A stretch of DNA of 64,000 nucleotides from Virgifigura deserti (GTDB lineage Bacteria > Pseudomonadota > Alphaproteobacteria > Dongiales > Dongiaceae). The notes under the pieces were generated by a model. The model searched no databases and was not told where the DNA came from. It saw only the letters and a program-made list of their open reading frames with translations. The position numbers were made by a program, and so were the translations under genes. The stretch lies in NCBI GenBank assembly GCA_003576685.1, contig QOZR01000001.1:496001-560000 (forward strand), written 5' to 3'. Shown piece by piece: positions 49,009-57,677 of this stretch; the stretch's first letter is position 1; each line of letters starts with the position of its first letter.

Positions 49009-50097
49009 TTAGGACCGGGCCAGCCCCTCGATCTCAAGAAAGGTACCGACCCAGGCCTGCTTGCGATCGAGATTGACGTCCTCGACCGCAGCGAACAGGC
49101 GGGCCATCTTTTCCCACAGGTCGAGCCACTGATCAAGGCTGCGCCGTTCGAGCAGCTGTTGCATGCAGGCCGCCTCCCCCGGCAGGATTTCCGCCGCCGG
49201 CGCGCCCGACGCTCCGGCGCAGATCATCCGCCCGAACCACCGGCCGAGCAGGTCGGTCGCCGTGCGAAAGGCGGTTTCGCCGCCCTGTTTTGCAAACCGG
49301 TCACCGAGACCATGAAGACGTGTCCCCTCGAGATTCGGCAGAGACAGCAGCAAGCCCGCCACCTCGCGATACAAATCGATCCCGCCTTCCGCCGCAAGGT
49401 CGACGGCCCGTCCGATGCTTCCTTCTGCCAGACCGGCGAGGACCGTCCGATCCTGGTCGGCAAGGTCGGGGCGATATCGGCCGAGCAGCTCAACGACCGT
49501 CGGGTCGGGCAGCGGCCGAAGCGGAAGACGGCGGCAGCGCGAGCGGATGGTGGGCAGCAGGCCGCCGGGCGCATGGCTGACCAGGAGCAGGAGCGCATTT
49601 TTAGGCGGCTCTTCAAGAATCTTCAACAATGCATTGGCCGCGCTTGGGTTCATCTCGTCGGCACAATCGACGATTACGACCCGCCACCCGCCCTCGGCCG
49701 GGGTCAAACGCAAGAAGCTGCCGATCTTGCGGACATCCTCGACGGTGATTCGAGTGCGGAGCCGACCCTTGTCGTCGATGCTCCGTTCGGCGGTCAGAAG
49801 GTCCGGATGGCCGCCGCTGGCGACCCGGCGGAAGACGGGATCTTGCGGATCAAGCTGCAGGTCGCCGCCGGCCCCGAAGAGGCCGCCGTCGGCCAGCACG
49901 AGGCGGGCGAAGCGATAGGCCAGCGTGGCCTTGCCGATTCCGCGAGGGCCGGTGAGCAGCCAAGCATGCGGCATGCGCTCCGATCGCCAAACCTGCAGCA
50001 GCGCCGTCTCCGCCGGCTCCTGCCCCAGCAGAACGGGGTTCGCGCGCGGCTCCGGTACGTCCGGCGTGCTGCCCGCCTCACTCATTGGATCGCTCAT
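49009..50097 (-). CDS. holB: DNA polymerase III delta' subunit
   Basis: Delta' is part of the clamp loader. The 362-residue AAA+ protein has NPVLLGQEPAE, the P-loop-like GPRGIGKATLAYRFA, VVIVDCADEMNPSAANALLKILEEPP and the sensor region ATIRSRC in the form PTIRSRCRRLPL. The order tmk-holB-metG-tatD is conserved in bacteria. Its ATG overlaps the tmk stop (ATGA). Confidence 0.95.
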   Translation of the reverse strand: MSDPMSEAGSTPDVPEPRANPVLLGQEPAETALLQVWRSERMPHAWLLTGPRGIGKATLAYRFARLVLADGGLFGAGGDLQLDPQDPVFRRVASGGHPDLLTAERSIDDKGRLRTRITVEDVRKIGSFLRLTPAEGGWRVVIVDCADEMNPSAANALLKILEEPPKNALLLLVSHAPGGLLPTIRSRCRRLPLRPLPDPTVVELLGRYRPDLADQDRTVLAGLAEGSIGRAVDLAAEGGIDLYREVAGLLLSLPNLEGTRLHGLGDRFAKQGGETAFRTATDLLGRWFGRMICAGASGAPAAEILPGEAACMQQLLERRSLDQWLDLWEKMARLFAAVEDVNLDRKQAWVGTFLEIEGLARS

Positions 50098-50747
50098 GGA
50101 ATTGCGATACCGAACCGCTCGCGGACTGCGGCGCGAATGGCCGACTGCACGGACTCCACATCGCGGCTCGCATCGACGACGACGCAGCGGCGAGGTTCCT
50201 CGCGGGCAAGCGTGAGGAAGCCCTCGCGAAGGCGTTGGTGAAAGGCCTCGTCCATTCGCTCATATCGCGTTTCGGCATGCGTGCGCGTTGCCGTGCGGCG
50301 CAGCCCCTCCTCCGCCGGCAGGTCGAGGATCAGCGTCAGATCGGGGGCGCCATCGTCTACGACCTGACGATAGAGCATTTCGATGATCTCGCGGTCAAGG
50401 CCGAGGCCAAACCCCTGATAGGCGCGCGTCGAATCGGCGAACCGGTCGCACACCACCCAACGCCCGGCGGCAAGTGCCGGCGTGATCGTCTTCGTCAGGT
50501 GATCGCGGCGCGCGGCAAAATGCAGGAGCGTCTCGGTTAGCGGATCCCATCGCCCTGCCGCGCCTTCCACCAAGAGCGCGCGGATTTGCTCAGCCCCCGG
50601 GGAGCCGCCAGGCTCCCGGGTCAGCAGAGGATCGAGCCCGGCTTCCTTGAGGGCCTCGACAAGGTGCCGCGCCTGAGTGGACTTGCCCGCCCCCTCACCG
50701 CCTTCCAAGGTAATGAAGCGCGGCGGAGAGGCCTGCTTGCCTGTCAT
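50094..50747 (-). CDS. tmk: Thymidylate kinase
   Basis: Tmk phosphorylates dTMP to dTDP. The 217-residue protein has the P-loop ITLEGGEGAGKSTQ, the substrate motif REPGG, the catalytic DR(Y/F) element in VVCDRFADSTRAYQG and a LID segment near residues 145-165. It is coupled to holB downstream; dacA lies 68 bp upstream on the same strand. Confidence 0.97.
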   Translation of the reverse strand: MTGKQASPPRFITLEGGEGAGKSTQARHLVEALKEAGLDPLLTREPGGSPGAEQIRALLVEGAAGRWDPLTETLLHFAARRDHLTKTITPALAAGRWVVCDRFADSTRAYQGFGLGLDREIIEMLYRQVVDDGAPDLTLILDLPAEEGLRRTATRTHAETRYERMDEAFHQRLREGFLTLAREEPRRCVVVDASRDVESVQSAIRAAVRERFGIAIP

Positions 50748-50815
50748 GTCTTCAACACCCGCGCGGTCGGTCCGCGCCCCGTATCACACACGCATTGTGC
50801 TCCTGACCCTACGCG

Positions 50816-52042
50816 TCAGTTCGTGGCGCTGGCCGATTCGCTCGTCGCATCGGCGGCGACGTCGTCGGAACCGTCGCCGGGAAGCAGGAGATATTTGACT
50901 GCGGCGGCAATCCGGCCGACTGGCCCCAGACGGTCGACGGCGGCACCGGCAAAGACCGGCGTTTCGACCGGCTCAAGCCCCGGAGCGCTGATCACCAGCG
51001 TGCCGATCTCCTGACCGGGTTCGATCGGCGCCGGGATGGGGCCGTCGAACCGGGCGACCACCTGTATGTCGTCGTGATCATGCCGCGGCAGCGTGGCAAC
51101 GAGGTCGGTGTTCACCACGAAGGGCACCGTCGCCCCCTCGCCGAGCCAGACCGGCGCCTCGGCGATCGGCTCCCCGGCCTTCACGAGTGTGTAATTGTCG
51201 AACTCGCGGAAGGCCCATTCGACGAGCCGGGCGGACTCGTCGGCCCGCGACTGCATTCCGTCAAGCCCATGCACGACGACGATGACCCGTCTCCCATTGC
51301 GCTCGGCCGAAGCGGTCAGGCCATAGCCGGAAATCTCCGTATGGCCGGTCTTCAAACCGTCCACCCCAATGTTCCGATAGAGCAGCGGATTGCGGTTGCC
51401 CTGCGTGATATCGCTGTAGGTGAACTCGCGTTCCGAAAAGATGGCGTAGTGGTCCGGGAAATTCTCGATGAGATGCTTGCTCAAAATGGCTAGATCCCGC
51501 GCGCTCATCTGATGCTCAGGGTCGGGCCAACCGGTCGCATTGGTGAAATGGCTGTTCTCGAGTCCGAGTTCCCGCGCCTTCTCGTTCATCAGCTCGACGA
51601 AGTTCGCCTCTGTCCCGGCAAGCCCTTCCGCGATGACGATGCAGGCGTCATTCCCCGACTGGACGATAATGCCGCGGAGCAGGTCCTTCACCGAGGCCCG
51701 AGTGTTCACCTCGACGAACATCTTCGATCCGCCCTTTCGCCACGCCTTCTCGGAAACCAAGAAGGTATCGTCGAGCGACAATTCACCCGCCTTCAACCGC
51801 TCCAACACCAGATAGATCGTCATCAGCTTGCTCATGGAAGCCGGGTACATCGGCTCATCGGCGTTCTTATCGAACAGCACGGCACCGGTGTTGAAATCGA
51901 CGACGATCGCCTGGCGGCCAGCCGTTTCGATCGCGCTGGCCTTCCCGGGGAGAATGGTCAGAGCGGTGGCCAGGAGCAAGCCCGAAAGGGCGGCGCCGAC
52001 GGAGTGGCGAATGGCGCAGGACGGAAGGTTTCGAAGTTTCAT
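50816..52042 (-). CDS. dacA: D-alanyl-D-alanine carboxypeptidase (penicillin-binding protein 5/6 family)
   Basis: This enzyme trims the terminal D-Ala of peptidoglycan stem peptides in the periplasm. The 408-residue protein has a signal peptide (residues 1-38, cut after KASA), then the S11 motifs: Ser69-x-x-Lys72 in PASMSKLM, Ser129-Gly-Asn131 in VQSGNDA and Lys231-Thr-Gly in DGLKTGHTE. A C-terminal PBP5-like beta domain follows (from ~290), but the terminal amphipathic anchor is not obvious; the tail is Ser/Asp-rich. Start ATG 52042 has GGAAG upstream. It sits with rlpA and mltB, other cell-wall genes. Confidence 0.94.
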   Translation of the reverse strand: MKLRNLPSCAIRHSVGAALSGLLLATALTILPGKASAIETAGRQAIVVDFNTGAVLFDKNADEPMYPASMSKLMTIYLVLERLKAGELSLDDTFLVSEKAWRKGGSKMFVEVNTRASVKDLLRGIIVQSGNDACIVIAEGLAGTEANFVELMNEKARELGLENSHFTNATGWPDPEHQMSARDLAILSKHLIENFPDHYAIFSEREFTYSDITQGNRNPLLYRNIGVDGLKTGHTEISGYGLTASAERNGRRVIVVVHGLDGMQSRADESARLVEWAFREFDNYTLVKAGEPIAEAPVWLGEGATVPFVVNTDLVATLPRHDHDDIQVVARFDGPIPAPIEPGQEIGTLVISAPGLEPVETPVFAGAAVDRLGPVGRIAAAVKYLLLPGDGSDDVAADATSESASATN

Positions 52043-52097
52043 CTTTTCTTCCACTGAAGGTTCGAGGAGTCTCGGCGGAGCAGCAACCGGAAACCCA

Positions 52098-53183
52098 TCA
52101 CTGCACCACGATTCGGGCATCGGAATGGCCGGCGCGGATCACCTGCTCGAGCAACCTGTCCGCCTTGTCGACGCCGTCGATCGGGCCAAGCCGGACGCGA
52201 AAGAACTGTTGCCCGCCGACGAAGGCGGAACTCACCTTGGCCGGCCCAAGCGAAGACAGCAGCGCGCTCAACCGATAGGCATTTTGGTAGTTGGCGAAAG
52301 CACCCGCCTGAATGAAGAGCTGCGTCGGCCAGACCGGCTGTATCGACAGCCGGGCATCGGGCACTGTCGGATCGAGGGCCGACACCTGCGTCGGGGGCAA
52401 GGGCTCGGCCTTCGTTTCGGCTGGCTGAACGGGCGTTTGGGTATCGGTCCGGGTATCGGGCGCGGCCGGATCGAAGGCCGACATCTGCGTCGCGGGCAAA
52501 GGCTCGGCCGCTATCTCTGGCGGTTCCGACGGCACGGACGGTTGGGACGCCGCTGGGCTGGGGGAACCGCCGGGCGGCGGCAGCACCTCGCTCGCGACCG
52601 CGATCGCCGGCGCCGCCTTCGGCGTCATCTCTTCCGGGCCTGCGGCCGCATACTGCCCACCACTCTGCTGCATTGCCAAGGCGAGGCTTTCCTCGGGCAT
52701 GATCTCGACCCGCACCTTCGCCGTACCCTGCTGCTCGAATCCCAAGAGCTGAGCCGCACGGCGGGAGACATCGATGATCCGGCCGTGGGCGAACGGTCCG
52801 CGGTCGTTCACCCGGAGCGTCAAAGCGCGTCCGTTCTCCAGATTCGTGACACGGACGACGCTGGGCAGCGGCAGCGTCCGATGTGCCGCCGTCAGGCCGT
52901 TCATATCATAGCGTTCGCCGTTCGCGGTGAGTCTGCCGTCGAAGCCCGGCCCATACCAGGACGCCACTCCGGTTTCTTCATATTCATAGTCGACAGCCGG
53001 ATAGTACCAGACGCCGCCGATCTTATAGGGGTTGCCGATCTTGTATCGGCCCACGGCCTCTTCCGGCGGCGGCGTGGCCACCGTTGGCTGGTCTACCGGG
53101 AGCGTGGTTTCGGCACAGCCCGTCAGTCCGATGGCGAGCAAGAGTCCGATGGCTCGAAGAAGCGAAACCGCAGAATGCCCCAT
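52098..53183 (-). CDS. rlpA: RlpA-like lipoprotein with SPOR domain
   Basis: RlpA lipoproteins are septal lytic transglycosylases acting on denuded glycan. The 361-residue protein has a lipobox LTGC (Cys23), a double-psi beta-barrel domain (~70-165, GVASWYGPGFDGRLTANGE and RVNDRGPFAHGR with the catalytic-type Asp), a Pro/Ala-rich linker (~175-270) and a SPOR domain (~275-361, FIQAGAFANYQNAYRL). SPOR domains bind denuded peptidoglycan at division sites. The linker holds an 18-residue repeat (216-233 and 249-266). The start MGHSAVSLL at 53183 gives the best signal peptide. Confidence 0.94.
   Translation of the reverse strand: MGHSAVSLLRAIGLLLAIGLTGCAETTLPVDQPTVATPPPEEAVGRYKIGNPYKIGGVWYYPAVDYEYEETGVASWYGPGFDGRLTANGERYDMNGLTAAHRTLPLPSVVRVTNLENGRALTLRVNDRGPFAHGRIIDVSRRAAQLLGFEQQGTAKVRVEIMPEESLALAMQQSGGQYAAAGPEEMTPKAAPAIAVASEVLPPPGGSPSPAASQPSVPSEPPEIAAEPLPATQMSAFDPAAPDTRTDTQTPVQPAETKAEPLPPTQVSALDPTVPDARLSIQPVWPTQLFIQAGAFANYQNAYRLSALLSSLGPAKVSSAFVGGQQFFRVRLGPIDGVDKADRLLEQVIRAGHSDARIVVQ
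52386..52538 (-). repeat. Two-copy linker repeat inside rlpA
   Basis: Bases 52485-52538 and 52386-52439 encode near-identical 18-residue units, AEPLPxTQxSAxDPxxPD, separated by 15 residues. This looks like slippage or duplication in a flexible linker between the barrel and SPOR domains. Confidence 0.8.
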
Positions 53184-53232
53184 GTCGTGAGCGCCCCCCT
53201 GAATGCTCACTGAAAGCTCACTGAACGCCCCC

Positions 53233-54210
53233 CTACGGAGCCGGCTGCATTTCCCCTATACGATCGGCGAGATGGCCGACGGCAGTCGCGAAGTAGGTCG
53301 ACCGATTCCAGCGGAGAATGACTTTGTAGTTGGAATAAACCATAAAAGCCGGCCCATCGGAACCACCCGGCATCACGATCGAACCGGGAAAATGCGCCGT
53401 CGGCAGATTGCCGCCGTCCGCCTTCCGCACGCCGAGCCTCTGCCACTCCCTCAGAGGCTTCTCGATATCGACGCCGACGAGATCCGGATCGAAATTCGCG
53501 GGCAGCCGGACTGGGCGCCCCCAAATCCGATCCGGATGCCAATTATAGGACGAAAGGTAATTGGCGATGGACGCGAAGACGTCTGCTTTGGTTCCCCAGA
53601 TGTCGCGCCGGCCGTCTTTATTGTAATCGACGGCGAACTGGCGAAAACTCGACGGCATGAACTGACTCTGCCCCATCGCGCCGGCCCAGGAACCCTCCAT
53701 CGCGGCCGGGCTGATATGGCCTTCATCGAGGATTTGAAGCGCGTCGAGCAGTTCCTTGCGAAAGAAATCGCTGCGCCGCCCGTCATGCGCCAGCGTCGCG
53801 AGCGCCGACACGACGTCGAAGCCGCCGGTGAGTCGACCGAAGTCGGTTTCGACGCCCCAGAGCGCCACGATGAAACGGGGTTGCACGCCGTATTTGGCGC
53901 CGATCTCCTCCAGGAGCGCGCGGTGTTCCGCCAGCATCCGCTGACCGAGCTTCACCCGGCTTTCCGGAACGACGCGCTCGAGATACTGATCGAAAGTCAA
54001 CGTGAATTCGGGTTGGCTTCGATCCAGCTCGATCACCCGGGGAATCGGCTGGACGTCGGCCAGTGCGGCTTGCAGCGTCGTCGGCGCAATCCCCCTGCTC
54101 AGCGCCTCCTGCCGCAGCCCCTCGAGCCACGCGCCGAAACTCTGCGTCTCCGCCGCCGCCAACCCGGCCCCGAGGAGATTGCCGCAGAACAGCGTCGCAA
54201 AAAACATCAT
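53233..54210 (-). CDS. mltB: Membrane-bound-type lytic murein transglycosylase B family
   Basis: The 325-residue protein cleaves glycan strands of peptidoglycan. It has a signal peptide (MMFFATLFCGNLLGAGLAAA) without a clear lipobox at the cleavage site, so it may be soluble periplasmic. The SLT domain includes the catalytic Glu121 in GVETDFGR, then GSWAGAMGQSQFMPSSF, DYNKDGRRDIW and ASIANYLSSYNW. No peptidoglycan-binding domain is attached. ATG 54210 is preferred over a frame running 44 codons further upstream; ATG 54207 is adjacent. rlpA and dacA follow on the same strand. Confidence 0.93.
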   Translation of the reverse strand: MMFFATLFCGNLLGAGLAAAETQSFGAWLEGLRQEALSRGIAPTTLQAALADVQPIPRVIELDRSQPEFTLTFDQYLERVVPESRVKLGQRMLAEHRALLEEIGAKYGVQPRFIVALWGVETDFGRLTGGFDVVSALATLAHDGRRSDFFRKELLDALQILDEGHISPAAMEGSWAGAMGQSQFMPSSFRQFAVDYNKDGRRDIWGTKADVFASIANYLSSYNWHPDRIWGRPVRLPANFDPDLVGVDIEKPLREWQRLGVRKADGGNLPTAHFPGSIVMPGGSDGPAFMVYSNYKVILRWNRSTYFATAVGHLADRIGEMQPAP

Positions 54211-54402
54211 GGTCGTGCCCCCGAAGCGCCGTTTCGTTCCAGCGGGTGGCACATGTGAGAACAGTATCACTGACAATCCCCTGCCAAGGCGAGCGAATAG
54301 GAACCGGCGGGTTCTTGTGCCATAGCCACCGTTTCCGCGCAAACGCGAATGCGGATTCCGAGTCGCTTTCTCAATGAAAAATGCGCTACGGGGAAAAAGA
54401 CG

Positions 54403-55197
54403 TTACGGATTCGCGCCAGGGAAAAGACTGTCAGTGTATCCCAGCCAATAATAGGCAACGAGGCCGATCCATTCCCTCGTGCCGATGCTCAAGGCGGTCA
54501 GGCCTGCCGTCAAATCAGGTGACCGAAAGAGGCGATATTCGCCGTCCGTCATGTAGTCCACCGGGTAGGGGACGACCGGCCAGCCCTGTTGCCGGAAGAT
54601 CCCGACCGAGCGCGGCATATGGAACGCGGAGGTGACGAGAAGCCAGGTCTCGTCCGGACTCGGCTTCGCCAAGGCCTTGGAATATAATGCGTTCTCATAG
54701 GTATTGCGCGAATCCCGCTCGAAGATGATCCGGTCGGTATCGAGGCCGAGCTCAGCCATCAACCCGCGCGCGGCGTCGGCCTCCGGGTTCGTGGGATCGA
54801 CCAATGCGTTGTCGCCGCCGGTATAGATCAGCGTCGTCTCCGGAAGGCGCCGCGCGAAGCCGGCCAAGGCGAACAGGCGCTCCGCATGCTCGTTCAGGCT
54901 CGCCTGCCCCCTCGCCTCCAACAGACGCGCGCTGATGCCGCCGCCGAGAACGACGATGCCGTCCAGCTTCTCCGGGATCGGGGCAGCGGGGAACCGCTCT
55001 TCCAAGGGTATCAGGAGCCACTGCCCCACCGGCACGACGGTGACGGCCAATGCGGCCGCGGCGATCACGGCGACCACCCACCGGCCGAAGCGGCGCCACC
55101 GCGTAAACAGCATAAAGGCGCTGCCGCACAGGGCCAGCACCAGAAGATTGCCGGGTGCGGCCAGAATCCAGAACAGCTTCGAGATGACAAATGTCAT
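54403..55197 (-). CDS. YdcF/ElyC-like DUF218 membrane protein
   Basis: The 264-residue protein has two N-terminal membrane helices (~9-30 and ~35-58) and a periplasmic-type DUF218 domain (~75-235) with GIVVLGGGISARLLEARGQ, LIYTGGD, ERDSRNTYENALYSK and LLVTSAFHMPRSVGIFRQQGW. E. coli ElyC influences peptidoglycan and enterobacterial common antigen assembly; the exact activity is unknown. Start MTFVISKLF at 55197 suits the first helix, with only a weak ribosome binding site. It lies upstream of the mltB-rlpA-dacA cell-wall genes on the same strand. Confidence 0.85.
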   Translation of the reverse strand: MTFVISKLFWILAAPGNLLVLALCGSAFMLFTRWRRFGRWVVAVIAAAALAVTVVPVGQWLLIPLEERFPAAPIPEKLDGIVVLGGGISARLLEARGQASLNEHAERLFALAGFARRLPETTLIYTGGDNALVDPTNPEADAARGLMAELGLDTDRIIFERDSRNTYENALYSKALAKPSPDETWLLVTSAFHMPRSVGIFRQQGWPVVPYPVDYMTDGEYRLFRSPDLTAGLTALSIGTREWIGLVAYYWLGYTDSLFPGANP

Positions 55198-55481
55198 TGC
55201 AACTTTGCGGGAGCCCCCGGAGCAGATCCGCCATTTCCTCAAGGATGATCCGAAGCGGACGGCGGTGCCGGTATATTCGCCATCACCGTGGTCGAATACC
55301 ACCGCCATTTTTCTAGAATCGACGGATGACGAGGATTGCCTGGTCGACAAAATGACCGCCCAGGGAACCATTCGCCATAGGTCGCGGTTTTTCTTTCGAC
55401 AATTTCATCCAAGGCTTGACGACCGCTACGCGCCGGGGCTGCCGCGGCAATCAGGCCGGTAATTTGAGACAGGAGGTAAGC
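55198..55481. other. Intergenic region between ydcF-like gene and membrane operon
   Basis: This divergent gap must hold promoters for the ydcF-like gene (minus) and the three-gene operon (plus). It includes the GGAAC-N18-GTT motif noted separately and AGGAGGT at 55471-55477 just before the first ATG. Open frames crossing it encode no recognisable protein. Confidence 0.5.
55364..55389 (+). promoter_or_regulatory. Possible EcfG-type (general stress response) promoter
   Basis: GGAAC (55364-55368), an 18-bp spacer and GTT (55387-55389) match the alphaproteobacterial general stress sigma factor consensus of GGAAC, about 18-19 bp, then TT. It lies about 90 bp upstream of the first gene of the three-gene membrane operon. 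The match is short and could be chance; no EcfG, PhyR or NepR gene is in the window. Confidence 0.4.
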
Positions 55482-56162
55482 ATGGCCACGCGAGATCTAG
55501 GATCGGGCGGTGCCGGATCCGACCCCTCGAAATCGACGACCGGCACATCATCGGCCGCACAGGCCGAATCCGGCTCGACGGCCGGTGCCGGGACGGAATT
55601 GCGGGATGAGACCCGCCGCTTGACCGAGCAGGCCAAGGAGCGCGCGCAATCCTATGCGAGCGAGCGCAAGGAAATGGCCGCGAAACAGGTCGGCGGCGTG
55701 GCGCAGGCCCTGCGCAGTGCGGCCGACAACCTGAAGCAGCAGGATCAGCCTTATCAGCAGTACGCTGCGAACTACATCACGCGCGCCGCCGACAGTCTCG
55801 ATCAATTCTCGAACGCGCTTCGCGATCGCGATTTCGGCTCGCTCGCCAGTCAGGCGCGGGACATGGCGCGACAGCAGCCCGGCCTGCTGATTGGCGGGTC
55901 GGCGATTGCCGGATTCCTGGTCGCGCGTTTCGCAAGGGCCTCCGCCGAGCATAGCAAGAGCCGGCACGGATCCTACGGCAACTCGGATTACAGCGGCACG
56001 GCCGGGACCGACCGGCTGGGAGCCGGCGGCACCCAAGGCGATACGGCCGACGGTAGCATTCATGGCAGCAGCGCTACCGTCGGCACGGCCGGCGTCGGGG
56101 GTGCGCCGGGAACGACGGCATCCTCATCGGGAGGACGCTCGTCAGAAGGAGGGACGCGGTGA
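55482..56162 (+). CDS. Hypothetical Gly/Ser-rich protein with central helix and one membrane segment
   Basis: I recognise no firm family; it resembles proteins annotated as nutrient-deprivation-induced in related bacteria. The 226 residues comprise a low-complexity Ser/Gly/Thr N-terminus (1-36), a long charged amphipathic helix (~38-130: RRLTEQAKERAQSYASERKE, RSAADNLKQQDQPYQQYA, RAADSLDQFSNALRDRDFG), a short hydrophobic segment LLIGGSAIAGFLVARFA (~136-152) and a Gly/Ser/Thr tail. The layout recalls the DUF883/ElaB type of small membrane-anchored proteins. AGGAGGT precedes ATG 55482. Its stop overlaps the next start (TGATG). Confidence 0.8.
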   Translation: MATRDLGSGGAGSDPSKSTTGTSSAAQAESGSTAGAGTELRDETRRLTEQAKERAQSYASERKEMAAKQVGGVAQALRSAADNLKQQDQPYQQYAANYITRAADSLDQFSNALRDRDFGSLASQARDMARQQPGLLIGGSAIAGFLVARFARASAEHSKSRHGSYGNSDYSGTAGTDRLGAGGTQGDTADGSIHGSSATVGTAGVGGAPGTTASSSGGRSSEGGTR

Positions 56163-56551
56163 TGCAGCCGCCGAAGCAGGAACGCTCGCTGATGGAGCTG
56201 TTCACGGATCTGACTCAGAACACCTCCGAGCTCGTGCGTCAGGAAATTGCGCTGGCGAAGGCGGAAGCCTCCGAGAAGATGTCGCAGGTCGGCAGCGCGG
56301 TGGCGTCTCTCGCCGTCGGCGGCCTGTTGGCTTTCGCCGGCCTGTTGATCCTGCTGCAGGCCTTGGTCGTCGGTCTCGCCGAGTTCATGGAAGGGTGGCT
56401 CGCGTCGCTCATCGTCGGCGGCCTCGTCGCCCTGATCGGCATCGGCCTTCTGCAAGCAGGGCGCAGCGCCCTGAAGGCGCAGAATCTGTCGCCGCGGCGT
56501 ACGACCGAGTCGCTCCGCCGGGACAAGGACATGGTCAAGGAGCAGATGTGA
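56162..56551 (+). CDS. Phage holin family (DUF1469) membrane protein
   Basis: The 129-residue protein has an amphipathic N-terminal helix (SLMELFTDLTQNTSELVRQE, then IALAKAEASEKM) and two membrane hairpin helices (~45-70 and ~76-97). It matches the DUF1469 / holin superfamily 3-6 group, found in many non-phage chromosomes. No endolysin or phage gene is nearby, so a role in lysis is unlikely; an envelope or stress role is inferred from context. The gene overlaps both neighbours as TGATG. Confidence 0.85.
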   Translation: MQPPKQERSLMELFTDLTQNTSELVRQEIALAKAEASEKMSQVGSAVASLAVGGLLAFAGLLILLQALVVGLAEFMEGWLASLIVGGLVALIGIGLLQAGRSALKAQNLSPRRTTESLRRDKDMVKEQM

Positions 56552-57672
56552 TGAGCACGCAAGACAACCGGGCGCCAGAAGATATCGAGGGCGAGATCGA
56601 GCATACCCGATCGGAGATGCGGGAAACACTGGATGCGATCCAAAGCAAGCTCACCCCAGCACAGATGATGGATGAAGCCATGACTTACTTCCGCAATGGT
56701 CCCGGCGAGTTCGCCTCGAATCTGGGACGTGTCGTCCGGAACAATCCGGTGCCCATGGCTCTTGTCGGTGTGGGCCTAGCCTGGCTCGCCGTCTCGAGCA
56801 GCCGCCGCGCCTCGGAGTCCGATCGCGACGAGTATGACTATGACCAGGAAGGGTATGACTACACCTCGGCCGGCGTCGGCGCCTATCCCGCGATGAAGGA
56901 ATCCGACTATACCAGCACCGGCGGGGCCTATCGCGCGAGCTGGGCCGGTTCCGCCGATTATGGCTCCGCAGGCGCCGCCTATGCCGGCGGAAGTGAAGCA
57001 TATCGAACCGCCAGTGGTGATTACGCCCAGGGTGATTACGCCCAGGGTGATTACGGCGGTGACTATGGTGGCGATTACGGTGAGCCGTCCTCATATTACG
57101 CCGGCTCATCTCATGAGGAGCGCGGCAGGATGAGTCGGCTGGCCGACACCGCCCGTGGCCGGATGAGCCGTATCGGCGGCATGGCCCGCGACCGGGGACA
57201 GCGCGCTCGCGAGGGCCTCACCGGAATGGCGGAGCAGCAGCCGGTCATGATGGCGGCGGCTGCGTTCGTGATCGGCGCGGCGCTTGGCGCCCTGCTACCC
57301 TCGACCCGACGCGAGGACGAGTTGATGGGCCAAACTCGCGACAACCTCAAGCACCGGGCGGCGGCGGCCGGTCGCGAAGGGATCGACCGGGCCGGACGCG
57401 TAGCCGAGGAGACCTGGACCGCAGTCGGGGACGAGACGCTCAACCAAGGCCAAGGCGTTACACACGACGGCGGCGGAACGTCGGGCGGTTCGACGACGAG
57501 CGGCCGGTCGACGTCTTCTTCGGCCTCATCGACCGCCAGCAAATCCTCCGCGGGCGCGAGCGCCAGCGTGAAGTCCGGCGGTACAGCAGGGACGACACCG
57601 GGTTCGACAGCCGGCGGCACGTCATCCGGAACGACGCCAGGAAAGAAGGCCCCGGATACCAAGCCGGTCTAG
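56551..57672 (+). CDS. DUF3618-domain membrane protein with low-complexity Tyr/Gly/Asp and Ser/Gly/Thr regions
   Basis: The 373-residue protein starts with a DUF3618 motif (residues ~10-40, IEGEIEHTRSEMRETLDAIQ then SKLTPAQMMDE). A hydrophobic segment near 67-84 follows (VPMALVGVGLAWLAVSS), then a Tyr/Gly/Ser/Ala/Asp-rich region (~85-190) with GDYAQGDYAQGDYGGDYGGD, a basic linker, a second hydrophobic segment (~232-250, MMAAAAFVIGAALGALL), a helix, and a Ser/Thr/Gly tail of about 80 residues. Function is unknown. It is the third gene of a translationally coupled set. A longer frame entering from 55891 overlaps the two preceding genes and is rejected. Confidence 0.85.
   Translation: MSTQDNRAPEDIEGEIEHTRSEMRETLDAIQSKLTPAQMMDEAMTYFRNGPGEFASNLGRVVRNNPVPMALVGVGLAWLAVSSSRRASESDRDEYDYDQEGYDYTSAGVGAYPAMKESDYTSTGGAYRASWAGSADYGSAGAAYAGGSEAYRTASGDYAQGDYAQGDYGGDYGGDYGEPSSYYAGSSHEERGRMSRLADTARGRMSRIGGMARDRGQRAREGLTGMAEQQPVMMAAAAFVIGAALGALLPSTRREDELMGQTRDNLKHRAAAAGREGIDRAGRVAEETWTAVGDETLNQGQGVTHDGGGTSGGSTTSGRSTSSSASSTASKSSAGASASVKSGGTAGTTPGSTAGGTSSGTTPGKKAPDTKPV
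57016..57084 (+). repeat. Short tandem repeat in the DUF3618 gene
   Basis: Units of 15 bases (GGTGATTACGCCCAG, twice) pass into 12-base variants of GGCGATTACGGT, encoding GDYAQ and GDYG units. Such repeats vary in copy number by slippage. Confidence 0.8.
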
Positions 57673-57677
57673 ACAAA

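Noticed and set aside
56162..56551. Phage holin / prophage remnant
   Set aside because: The DUF1469 family is common outside phages, and no endolysin, capsid, integrase or other phage gene is in the neighbourhood.
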